Source of the DNA: RAM1 sp041905405
GTDB lineage: Bacteria > Pseudomonadota > Gammaproteobacteria > Burkholderiales > Burkholderiaceae_C
Direction of reading: 5' to 3'
DNA: 64,000 bases
NCBI GenBank assembly: GCA_041905405.1
Contig: JAYRLC010000012.1
Coordinates: 22,301 to 86,300, forward strand
The notes beneath the pieces are model-generated. The model had not been told where the DNA came from, did no database searches, and worked only from the letters and a program-made list of their open reading frames with translations. The translations under genes and the position numbers were made by a program. Shown here in pieces: positions 8,083 to 15,494 of the stretch; positions within the stretch are counted from its first letter, which is position 1, and each line of letters opens with the position of its first letter.

Positions 8083-9459
8083 ATGGCCAAGGAAAAAACC
8101 GTCTACAGCTGCACCGAATGCGGCGGCACCGCCCCGCGCTGGATGGGGCAGTGCCCGCATTGCCAGGCGTGGAACACGCTGGTCGAATCGGTGGCTGAAA
8201 CCACCACGCCCGCGAAGAACCGCTTCGCGGCGCTGGCCAAAACATCCGCCGTCGCCACGCTGGCTGACATCGAGGCCACCGACGTGGCGCGCACGCCCAC
8301 CGGCATCGGCGAGCTGGACCGCGTGCTGGGCGGCGGCATCGTCGAAGGCGGTGTGGTGCTGATCGGCGGTGATCCTGGCATCGGCAAGTCCACCTTGCTG
8401 CTGCAGGCCGTGGATGCGCTGCAGCGCGCTTCGGTCCCCGCGCTCTACGTCACGGGCGAAGAAAGCGGCGCCCAGGTCGCGCTGCGCTCGCGCCGGCTGG
8501 GCCTGGACGGCAGCCAGGTGAAGGTGCTGGCCGAAATCCAGCTCGAAAAAATCCTGTCCACGCTGGCTGCCACCAAGCCGGCCGTGGCCGTGATCGACTC
8601 CATCCAGACCGTCTATTCCGAACAGCTCACCAGCGCCCCCGGCTCGGTCGCGCAGGTGCGCGAATGCGCGGCGCACCTCACGCGCGCGGCCAAGGCCAGC
8701 GGCACCTGCATCGTGCTGGTCGGCCACGTGACGAAAGAGGGTGCGCTGGCCGGCCCGCGCGTGCTGGAGCACATGGTGGACACGGTGCTGTACTTCGAGG
8801 GTGACACGCACAGCAGCTTCCGCCTGGTGCGCGCGATCAAGAACCGCTTCGGCGCCGTGAACGAGATCGGCGTGTTCGCCATGACCGAAAAGGGCCTGAA
8901 GGGCGTGTCCAACCCCAGCGCGATCTTCCTGAGCCAGCATGCCGAGCCCGTCCCCGGCAGTTGCGTCATGGTGACGCTGGAGGGCACGCGCCCCCTGCTG
9001 GTGGAGATCCAGGCGCTGGTCGATTCGGGCGGGCCGAGCCCGCGCCGCCTGAGCGTGGGCCTGGAGCGGGACCGCCTGGCCATGTTGCTGGCCGTGCTGC
9101 ACCGCCACGCGGGCGTGGCCTGCATGGATCAGGATGTGTTCGTCAACGCCGTGGGCGGCGTGCGCATCAGCGAGCCGGCGGCCGACCTGGCTGTCATGCT
9201 GGCGATCACGTCGTCGCTGCGTGGCAAACCCTTGCCCAAGGGCTTCATCGCGTTTGGCGAAGTCGGCCTGGCCGGCGAGGTGCGCCCCGCGCCGCGCGGG
9301 CAGGAGCGGCTGAAAGAGGCCGCCAAGCTCGGCTTTTCCGTCGCCATCGTGCCCAAGGCCAATGCGCCAAAGAAAGGCAGCAAGGACATCGAGGGTCTGA
9401 CCATCCATGCGGTCGAGCGTGTGGATGAGGCCATGGAGATCGTGCGCGGGCTGGGGTGA
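8083..9459 (+). CDS. radA: DNA repair protein RadA
   Basis: A 458-residue RecA-like branch-migration ATPase (also called Sms) that processes recombination intermediates. The N-terminal zinc finger has cysteines 10, 13, 24 and 27 (CTECGG, CPHC). The Walker A motif GGDPGIGKST is at 95-104. The RadA-specific KNRFG motif is present (IKNRFGAVNEIG), and the C-terminal third is the Lon-protease-like domain ending in the RVDEAMEIVRGLG region. Length is that of the family. It starts 36 bp after the SDR gene; this is probably a chance neighbour. Confidence 0.97.
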   Translation: MAKEKTVYSCTECGGTAPRWMGQCPHCQAWNTLVESVAETTTPAKNRFAALAKTSAVATLADIEATDVARTPTGIGELDRVLGGGIVEGGVVLIGGDPGIGKSTLLLQAVDALQRASVPALYVTGEESGAQVALRSRRLGLDGSQVKVLAEIQLEKILSTLAATKPAVAVIDSIQTVYSEQLTSAPGSVAQVRECAAHLTRAAKASGTCIVLVGHVTKEGALAGPRVLEHMVDTVLYFEGDTHSSFRLVRAIKNRFGAVNEIGVFAMTEKGLKGVSNPSAIFLSQHAEPVPGSCVMVTLEGTRPLLVEIQALVDSGGPSPRRLSVGLERDRLAMLLAVLHRHAGVACMDQDVFVNAVGGVRISEPAADLAVMLAITSSLRGKPLPKGFIAFGEVGLAGEVRPAPRGQERLKEAAKLGFSVAIVPKANAPKKGSKDIEGLTIHAVERVDEAMEIVRGLG

Positions 9460-9485
9460 TGGCGGGCATAGGACAATCACGCCCC

Positions 9486-9926
9486 ATGAATTTCCAGAAA
9501 ATTGTGGTGCCCATCGCGGGCGTGATCCTGGTGGCGGCGTCCTATCGCGCCTATGGCTGGGGCGGCGTGGCCGTGGTCACCGGCGGCATCGTCATGTGGG
9601 TGCTGCTGAACTTCACGCGCATGGTCACGGTGCTCAAGCGCGCGGGCGACCGGCCCATCGGCCACGTGGCCAGCGCCGTCATGTTCAACGCCAAGCTCAA
9701 GCCCGGCATGACGCTACTGCACGTGGTGGCCATGACGCGGTCGCTGGGCGCGCTGCAGTCGCGCAAGGACGAACAGCCCGAGGTCTACCGCTGGACCGAC
9801 GCCGGCGAGTCGCGCGTGACGGTTGAATTCCTGAACGGCAAGGTCGTGAAATGGGAGATGTTCCGCCCCGTGCAGACCGACGAACCTGCCGAAACCCCCG
9901 GAGCCCCCACACCCCCGGCCCCGTAA
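9486..9926 (+). CDS. Small membrane-anchored protein of unknown function
   Basis: A 146-residue protein I cannot name. The start is placed at the ATG giving MNFQKIVVPIAGVILVAAS; an in-frame ATG 30 bp upstream would overlap radA. Two hydrophobic segments (about 5-20 and 26-42) suggest membrane anchoring. A soluble part follows with VLKRAGDRPIGHVASAVMFN, then a predicted beta segment SRVTVEFLNGKVVKWEMF resembling small DUF domains in Burkholderiales, then a proline-rich tail. It lies between radA and ilvE on the same strand, 44 bp before ilvE. Confidence 0.7.
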   Translation: MNFQKIVVPIAGVILVAASYRAYGWGGVAVVTGGIVMWVLLNFTRMVTVLKRAGDRPIGHVASAVMFNAKLKPGMTLLHVVAMTRSLGALQSRKDEQPEVYRWTDAGESRVTVEFLNGKVVKWEMFRPVQTDEPAETPGAPTPPAP

Positions 9927-9970
9927 AATCACGGGCTTTGCAGCCCTGAACGAATACCAAAGGACACCCC

Positions 9971-10906
9971 ATGAGCGCACTCCCCTCCATGGCCGACCGT
10001 GACGGCAAGATCTGGATGGACGGCCAGATGGTTGACTGGCGCGACGCCAAGATCCACGTGCTGACCCACACGCTGCACTACGGCTGCGGCGCCTTCGAAG
10101 GGGTCCGCGCCTACAAGACGGTGGACGGCACGGCGATCTTCCGCCTGCAGGAGCACACGGACCGCCTGTTCAACAGCGCCAAGATCCTGCGCATGACCAT
10201 CCCCTTCACCAAAGACCAGGTCAACGAAGCCCAGCGTGCCGTGGTGCGCGAAAACAAGCTCGAATCCGGCTACCTGCGCCCCCTGACCTGGATCGGCTCG
10301 CAGAAGCTGGGTGTTAGCCCCAAGGGCAACCAGATCCACCTGATGGTTGCGGCCTGGGCTTGGGGCGCCTACCTGGGCGAAGAGGGCATGAAGCGCGGCA
10401 TCCGCGTCAAGACGTCCAGCTACACGCGCCACCACGTCAACATCACGATGACGCAGGCCAAGGCGGTGAGCAACTACACAAACTCCATCCTGGCCAACAT
10501 GGAAGCCCTGGACGACGGCTACGACGAGGCGCTGCTGCTGGACAGCAGCGGCTTCGTGTCCGAAGGCGCGGGCGAGAACATCTTCGTCATCAAGAACGGC
10601 GTGATCTACACGCCGGACCTGTCGGCCGGCGCGCTGAACGGCATCACGCGCAACACCGTGTTCCACATCGCCAAGGACCTGGGCCTGGAAATCGTGCAAA
10701 AGCGCATCACGCGCGACGAGGTCTACATCGCCGACGAGGCGTTCTTCACCGGCACCGCCGCCGAAGTCACGCCCATCCGCGAGCTGGACCGCATCGAGCT
10801 GGGTGCAGGCTCACGCGGCCCCATCACCGAGAAGGTGCAGACGGCGTTCTTCGACATCGTGAACGGCCGCAATCCCAAGTACAGCCACTGGCTCACCAAG
10901 GTCTGA
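9971..10906 (+). CDS. ilvE: Branched-chain amino acid aminotransferase IlvE
   Basis: A 311-residue class IV PLP aminotransferase that interconverts Val, Leu and Ile with their 2-oxo acids. Family segments: HTLHYGCGAFEGVRAYKT near the N-terminus, the PLP lysine region TQAKAVSNYTNSILAN, GFVSEGAGENIFVIKNG and GITRNTVFHIAKDLG. Length is typical for the bacterial enzyme (about 308). An AAAGGA ribosome site precedes the ATG. It is followed after 5 bp by a zinc-ribbon protein, an arrangement seen in many betaproteobacteria. Confidence 0.96.
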   Translation: MSALPSMADRDGKIWMDGQMVDWRDAKIHVLTHTLHYGCGAFEGVRAYKTVDGTAIFRLQEHTDRLFNSAKILRMTIPFTKDQVNEAQRAVVRENKLESGYLRPLTWIGSQKLGVSPKGNQIHLMVAAWAWGAYLGEEGMKRGIRVKTSSYTRHHVNITMTQAKAVSNYTNSILANMEALDDGYDEALLLDSSGFVSEGAGENIFVIKNGVIYTPDLSAGALNGITRNTVFHIAKDLGLEIVQKRITRDEVYIADEAFFTGTAAEVTPIRELDRIELGAGSRGPITEKVQTAFFDIVNGRNPKYSHWLTKV

Positions 10907-10911
10907 TCGTC

Positions 10912-11121
10912 ATGGCTAACAACGCAACCGTCGAACTGCTGGCCGCCGACCTGAACCACCAGGGCGGCATCTTCTGCCCCAGCCCCAAGGCCGACATGAA
11001 GATCTGGAACACCCACCCCAAGGTGTACCTGGACGTGGCCCGCACGGGCGAGGCCAAGTGCCCGTATTGCGGCACGGTTTACAAGCTCAAGGCCGGCGAG
11101 CACGTCGGTGGCCACCACTGA
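10912..11121 (+). CDS. Zinc-ribbon domain protein (69 residues)
   Basis: A very small protein with the motif C-P-S-P...H...C-P-Y-C-G-T-V-Y near the C-terminus (CPYCGTVYKLKAGEH) and an earlier FCPSPKADMKIWNTHPKVYL segment. This is the CHCC-type zinc-finger family also found in the mitochondrial NDUFS6 subunit and in small bacterial proteins. It starts 5 bp after ilvE and its end overlaps waaF by 14 bp, so the three genes are probably one transcript. Its cellular role is not established. Confidence 0.88.
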   Translation: MANNATVELLAADLNHQGGIFCPSPKADMKIWNTHPKVYLDVARTGEAKCPYCGTVYKLKAGEHVGGHH

Positions 11122-12109
11122 GAGCTTCATCATCGCGCCCCAATGGATAGGGGACGCGGTGATGACCGAGCCGCTGCTGCGCCGATTGCACGCGCGCGGT
11201 GAGCGGCTGACGGTGGGGGCGTTGCCTTGGGTCGCTCCGGTGTATCGGGCCATGCCGCAGGTGGCGGATGTCATCGACTTTCCGTTCCAGCACGGCGGGC
11301 TGCAGCTCAAGGCGCGGCGGGCGATTGCGCGGCAGATCCAGGGCCGCTTCGGCACCGCTTACGTTCTGCCCAATTCATTGAAAAGCGCATTGCTGCCGCT
11401 GCTGGCAGGCATCCCCAAGCGCGTGGGCTACCTGGGCGAGGCGCGTGTCGGCCTGCTGACCCACCGGCTCAAGAACCCCCAAAACAAGCCGCCCATGGTG
11501 GCGTTCTATTCGGCGCTGAGCGGCGAATCGGGCATCGAAGCAGACCGGCCCCGCCTGCAACTGCCGCAGACCGAGATTGACGCCGCCATGCAGGCGCTGA
11601 ACCTGCAGCCCGGCGGCTACGCCGTGTTCGCGCCGGGCGCCGAGTTCGGCCCCGCCAAGCGCTGGCCGGCCGCGCACTTTGCCGCGCTGGCGCGCGCGCA
11701 GGACCTGCCCACGCTGCTGCTGGGCTCGGGCAAGGAGTCTGCGCTGTGCGACGAAATCGCCGCCGCCGCGCCGGGGCGCTGCACCAACCTGGCCGGCAAG
11801 ACATCGCTGCTGCAGGCGCTGGCCGTGATCGCGGCGGCCCACCATGTGGTCAGCAACGACTCGGGCCTGATGCACGTGGCCGCCGCGTTCGGCGTGCCGC
11901 AGGCGGCCGTGTTCGGCTCGTCCAGCCCGCTGCACACGCCGCCGTTGAACAGCCGCGCGGCCGTGCTGTGGCTCAAGAACGACCCGGCCTACCAGCCGCC
12001 GCTGGACTGCGCGCCGTGTTTCGAACGCGAATGCCCGCTGGGCCACACGCGCTGCCTGAACGACATCGCGGCGGATCGCGTGGTGTCTGCGCTGCAAACC
12101 GTTTCCTGA
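11108..12109 (+). CDS. waaF: ADP-heptose:LPS heptosyltransferase II WaaF
   Basis: A 333-residue GT9 glycosyltransferase that adds the second heptose to the lipopolysaccharide inner core on the cytoplasmic side of the inner membrane. It starts with GTG, giving MATTESFIIAPQWIGDAVMT after initiation, and contains the family blocks FGTAYVLPNSLKSALLPLLAG, FAPGAEFGPAKRWPAAHFA and VSNDSGLMHVAAAFGVPQ. Length is normal (about 340). Its start overlaps the zinc-ribbon gene by 14 bp, and the following AhpD-like gene begins 11 bp downstream. Confidence 0.95.
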   Translation: MATTESFIIAPQWIGDAVMTEPLLRRLHARGERLTVGALPWVAPVYRAMPQVADVIDFPFQHGGLQLKARRAIARQIQGRFGTAYVLPNSLKSALLPLLAGIPKRVGYLGEARVGLLTHRLKNPQNKPPMVAFYSALSGESGIEADRPRLQLPQTEIDAAMQALNLQPGGYAVFAPGAEFGPAKRWPAAHFAALARAQDLPTLLLGSGKESALCDEIAAAAPGRCTNLAGKTSLLQALAVIAAAHHVVSNDSGLMHVAAAFGVPQAAVFGSSSPLHTPPLNSRAAVLWLKNDPAYQPPLDCAPCFERECPLGHTRCLNDIAADRVVSALQTVS

Positions 12110-12120
12110 AGGAGCTGTCC

Positions 12121-12735
12121 ATGTCCGACGCATCCACTCAAGGCGCCCGCCAGGGCTCGACCGACCCCTGGCGCGAACGCCTGCCGCTGCCCGACGCCGC
12201 CGCCATGACGGCCGCACAAAAGGCGGCTGCCGACGCACTGATCGCCGGCCCGCGCAAGGGCGTGTACGGTCCCTTCCTGCCGCTGATGCAAAGCCCCGCG
12301 TTGCTGGACCGCGTGGCCAGCGTGGGCGAATACCTGCGCTTTGACAGCGTGGTGGACGCCAGGCTGCGCGAGCTGGTCACCTGCGCCGTCGCCCGCCATG
12401 TCGGCAACCAGTTCGAATGGGTCACGCACGCGCCCATGGCCGAAAAGCTGGGCGTTGCGCCCGCCACGATCGAATCGCTGCGCGTGGGCGCACGGCCCAC
12501 CGGCCTGCCCGATGACGAGGCGCTGGCGCTGGACTTTGCGAACGAGGTGCTGGTGCGCAACGGCGCGAGCGAGCCGACCTACAACGCCGCCGTTGCGCGC
12601 TTCGGTGAGCAGGGCGTGGTCGAGCTCACGACGCTGATCGGCTATTTCGTGATGGTCAACTGGGTCATGAACGTGGCGCACACCTGCGCCCGGCCCGCGC
12701 CCGGCGTCGCGCCGCTGGCCCCGTTTCCTCTCTAG
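12121..12735 (+). CDS. Carboxymuconolactone decarboxylase (AhpD-like) family protein
   Basis: A 204-residue helical protein of the carboxymuconolactone decarboxylase/AhpD-like superfamily. The core is SVVDARLRELVTCAVARHVG then NQFEWVTHAPMAEKLGV. The EWxxHxxxA pattern is the family signature of the non-redox branch, as no CxxC pair is present. A good ribosome site (GAAGGAGC) precedes the ATG. It is the last gene of the radA-waaF run; the substrate is unknown and involvement in a gamma-carboxymuconolactone pathway is not supported by neighbours. Confidence 0.85.
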   Translation: MSDASTQGARQGSTDPWRERLPLPDAAAMTAAQKAAADALIAGPRKGVYGPFLPLMQSPALLDRVASVGEYLRFDSVVDARLRELVTCAVARHVGNQFEWVTHAPMAEKLGVAPATIESLRVGARPTGLPDDEALALDFANEVLVRNGASEPTYNAAVARFGEQGVVELTTLIGYFVMVNWVMNVAHTCARPAPGVAPLAPFPL

Positions 12736-12739
12736 GGCC

Positions 12740-12976
12740 GCTTCGCGTCAGGCGGTAGCCGGCGGGGGCTCACACTTCGGCGGTCTGTGCTGCGCACAGA
12801 CTCCGCTCCGGTGCTCAGGGGTCGGTTGCGCCGCGGAACTCGCTACGCGCTGCGCGCTGCGCTCAGACAGCCGCGGCGAGCATGTGCACGTTGCGCGCTG
12901 ACGCGCGCCAACACTCCCCCTTGCGCTCCTCGCCGCCGCAGAGATCGCCCCCGCCGGCTACCGCCTGCCGCGAAGC
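12740..12976. repeat. Palindromic element A (237 bp, 30-bp inverted arms)
   Basis: Arms at 12740-12769 and 12947-12976 are reverse complements with one mismatch in 30 positions (core GGCGGTAGCCGGCGGGGGC). The interior is CG-rich with short self-complementary pieces and no credible gene. It sits directly after the stop of the AhpD-like gene. It is nearly the same size as the neighbouring element at 13020-13257 but has different arm sequence. It may be a non-autonomous mobile or REP-like element. Confidence 0.7.
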
Positions 12977-13019
12977 AGGGTCAGGGCTGTCCAACGGTGG
13001 CGCGCCAGCAATGTCACTG

Positions 13020-13257
13020 CAAAGCCACGTGGGCGGTGTGCGGGGCTGGGGGCGCCTCTGTGGCGCCGAGCAGCGCAGGGGTGAGTGTCGGCGCGCGCAG
13101 CGCGCTTCGTGCTCTGACTCACCGCAGCTGTTTGAACGGAGCGCGTAGCGCGCAGTGAGTTCTGCGGTGCGACCGAACCCTGAGCAGCACAGGGCAGTCG
13201 CCGCAGGCGACCGTCACAGTGAAGCCCCCAGCCCCGCACACCGCCCAGGTGGCTTTG
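13020..13257. repeat. Palindromic element B (238 bp, 33-bp inverted arms)
   Basis: Arms at 13020-13052 and 13225-13257 are reverse complements with one mismatch in 33 positions (core TGGGCGGTGTGCGGGGCTGG). Inside are further hairpins such as GGCGCCTCTGTGGCGCC near 13051. Together with element A it fills most of the 738-bp gap 12736-13473 between two genes. No coding potential is seen. Confidence 0.72.
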
Positions 13258-13278
13258 CCGCGCGGTGTCAGCCGGCCC

Positions 13279-13306
13279 AAAAAAAACAGCCACCTTGCGG
13301 TGGCTG
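13279..13306 (-). terminator. Rho-independent terminator for the two-component operon
   Basis: Perfect 8-bp stem CAGCCACC-TTGC-GGTGGCTG (13287-13306). On the minus strand it is followed by eight T residues. It ends the transcript of the minus-strand histidine kinase gene, whose stop is about 170 bp upstream. The sequence between them (13307-13473) holds further small hairpins and no gene I can support. Confidence 0.8.
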
Positions 13307-13473
13307 TGAAAGTCCTTGGAAGGACGTCGTTGGGAGACTGTGAATCGGTTGGACCGTTGTGTGTCTGTGACAGCAGATGGGATGAACTTTAGGCGCGTTC
13401 GCGCCGGTGCGCATCCTCCATATTGAGGAGAAAGTCGCGGTCCTATGCCTTTTCCAAAATTTGTTAACGATGT

Positions 13474-14670
13474 TTACAACTGGTTGCATGGCAGGCGCAC
13501 GGTGAACTGCGCGCCGCCGCCGGGCGCATCGCCGCAATGCACGTCACCGCCATGGCGCTGCGCGATGGAGCGCACCAGCGCCAGGCCCAGGCCCACGCCG
13601 CCTTCTCGTTCACTGGCGCCGGGCAGTCGGTAAAAAGGCTCAAAGATGCGTTCGCGCTCGGCCTGCGGCACGCCGGGGCCGCGGTCGCTCACGCGCAGCA
13701 CGGCCAGCCTGCCCTCGTGGCCCACGCTGACGCGGGCCGTGCCGTCGCCATAGCGGCGGGCGTTTTCCAGCAGGTTGCGCACCAGGCGGCGCAGCAGGCG
13801 CGGCACGCCCGGCACGGTCACCTGCGCGTCGGCCGCCGCCACGTCCAGCTCTGCGCCATGGCGGGCGCATTCCTCGGCGACCAGGCCCGTCAGGTCCACG
13901 GACTCCACGGTGCCCAGGTCGGTTTCGCGCGCATCCAGCCGGCTGGCCAGCAGGATTTCGTCGATCAACTGGTCCAGCTCGGCGATGTTGCGCGAGATTT
14001 CCTCGCGGAACGCCGGGCTGGGCTGCGTGCCCATGCCCATCAGCTCCAGCCCCATGCGGATGCGCGCCAGCGGCGAGCGCAGCTCGTGCGACGCGTTGGC
14101 CAGCAGCGACTTGTGCGTCTGCACCAGCGTCTGAACGCGTTCGGCCGCCTGGTTGAAGCGGCGCGCCAGCGTGGCCACCTCGTCATGGCCGGAGTCATCG
14201 ACCCGCACGCCCAGGTCGCCGTCTCCCCAGCGTTCCACGCCCCGGCGCACCAGCTCCAGCCGCTTGGTCAGACGCCGCACGATGGGGTAGGTGCCAATGG
14301 CCACGGCGATGGCCACGATGCCCATCAGCCACAGCACGCCGGCTGGTCCGCTGAACCAGGGTCGGGGCGGCGGCGCCTCGCCGGGGCGGCGGGGCCGGGG
14401 CGGTATGTGCACGAACATCTGCCGCCCGTCGTCCATCTGCACCTGGAACTCGATGCCCCGTCCCGGAATGCGCACCGGTGGCGCGTTGGCCTGTCCCACG
14501 ACCTGGCCCGACTCGTCGCGCAGCAGCACCTGGCGCACGGCCGGCGGGTCCGCGTTGATGCTCCACAGCCAGCCGAACACCAGCGTGAGCACCGCCACGG
14601 CCAGCACCACCGCCGCCCAGATGCGCAGATAAAGAGGCACGCCCAAAGGCCGCCAGCGAACGAAGGCCAT
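13474..14670 (-). CDS. Sensor histidine kinase (OmpR-partner type)
   Basis: A 398-residue membrane sensor kinase. Two transmembrane segments (about 14-36 and 108-130) enclose a short periplasmic domain of about 70 residues. A HAMP-like linker follows, then the H-box NASHELRSPLARIRMGLEL, the N-box RRLVRNLLENARRYG, and the G-boxes DRGPGVPQAERE and GGVGLGLALVRSIAQRHGG. It starts directly after the response regulator stop, with no gap, so the two form an operon. The periplasmic domain gives no ligand clue. The pair is divergent from the ligase-pel genes; control of pel is possible but unproven. Confidence 0.9.
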   Translation of the reverse strand: MAFVRWRPLGVPLYLRIWAAVVLAVAVLTLVFGWLWSINADPPAVRQVLLRDESGQVVGQANAPPVRIPGRGIEFQVQMDDGRQMFVHIPPRPRRPGEAPPPRPWFSGPAGVLWLMGIVAIAVAIGTYPIVRRLTKRLELVRRGVERWGDGDLGVRVDDSGHDEVATLARRFNQAAERVQTLVQTHKSLLANASHELRSPLARIRMGLELMGMGTQPSPAFREEISRNIAELDQLIDEILLASRLDARETDLGTVESVDLTGLVAEECARHGAELDVAAADAQVTVPGVPRLLRRLVRNLLENARRYGDGTARVSVGHEGRLAVLRVSDRGPGVPQAERERIFEPFYRLPGASEREGGVGLGLALVRSIAQRHGGDVHCGDAPGGGAQFTVRLPCNQL

Positions 14671-15384
14671 CTAGTCTTGCTGCTTTGCGAAGACGTAGCC
14701 GACGCCGCGTACCGTCACGATGCGTTTCGGGTTCTTGGGGTCGGCCTCGATGGCCGCGCGGATGCGGCCCATGTGCACGTCAATGGAGCGGTCGAAGGCC
14801 TCCAGCTCGCGGCCGCGCACGGCTTCCATGATCTGGTCGCGCGTGAGCACGCGGCCGGCCCGCTCGGCCAGCGTGATCAGCAGGTCGAACTGGTAGGAGG
14901 TGAGGTCGGCGCTCTGGCCGCCCACGGTCACGGTGCGGGCGTCGCGGTCGATCTCCAGCGAGCCGAAGCGCAGCGTGGCGGGCTGCTGCACCGCGCCCTC
15001 GCCGCGGCGGCGCAGCACGGCGCGGATGCGCGCCAGCAGCTCGCGCGGCTCGAACGGCTTGGGCAGGTAGTCGTCGGCGCCCAGCTCCAGGCCCACGATG
15101 CGGTCCATGGGGTCGCCCTTGGCCGTGAGCATGAGCACGGGCACGCGGGCCACGTCGGTGGTCATGCCGCGCACGCGGCGGCACACTTCCAGCCCGTCCA
15201 TGTCGGGCAGCATCAGGTCCAGGATCACCAGGTCGGGCGCGGGGCCCTGGCCGGGCTCCTGCAGGCGGGCCAGGCCGCTGCGCGCGTCCAGCGCGTGCGA
15301 AAAGCCAAAGCCCGACTGGCCCAGGTATTCGCCCACCATCTGCGCCAGTCGCGCATCGTCCTCGATCATCAGAATGTTTTGCAT
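14671..15384 (-). CDS. OmpR-family response regulator
   Basis: A 237-residue two-domain regulator starting MQNILMIEDDARLAQMVGEY. The receiver domain has acidic residues in IEDD, the phosphoacceptor Asp in LVILDLMLPDMDGLEV and the conserved Lys in LTAKGDPMDR. The C-terminal winged helix includes TSYQFDLLITLAERAGRVLT and DVHMGRIRAAIEADPKNP. An in-frame ATG 63 bp upstream is unlikely because the receiver fold begins at the chosen start. It is first in the operon with the kinase; 110 bp separate it from the divergent acyl-CoA ligase gene, and the promoters of both must lie there. Confidence 0.92.
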   Translation of the reverse strand: MQNILMIEDDARLAQMVGEYLGQSGFGFSHALDARSGLARLQEPGQGPAPDLVILDLMLPDMDGLEVCRRVRGMTTDVARVPVLMLTAKGDPMDRIVGLELGADDYLPKPFEPRELLARIRAVLRRRGEGAVQQPATLRFGSLEIDRDARTVTVGGQSADLTSYQFDLLITLAERAGRVLTRDQIMEAVRGRELEAFDRSIDVHMGRIRAAIEADPKNPKRIVTVRGVGYVFAKQQD

Positions 15385-15494
15385 GGGGGAATGGTAATGA
15401 AGCGTGCCGCGAAATGGGGTGATCCGCGAACGCCCTGCAGCCATCATGGGCGCAGGCCACCAAAGCGGGTTGAACCGACGGTAAAGTTAGGTAA

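Noticed and set aside
7201..9480. 759-codon open frame on the minus strand across the SDR and radA genes
   Set aside because: It is antisense to two clear genes, is rich in His/Arg/Gly/Ala as expected from GC-rich complement, and shows no domain.
12787..13148. Small plus-strand frames in the 12.7-13.3 kb gap
   Set aside because: They lie in inverted-repeat DNA, with Arg/Ala/Cys-rich composition typical of non-coding GC-rich sequence.
13445..13633. Small plus-strand frame with a GGAGAAA site before its ATG
   Set aside because: It runs mostly antisense to the 3' end of the kinase gene and has no coding character after about 15 codons.
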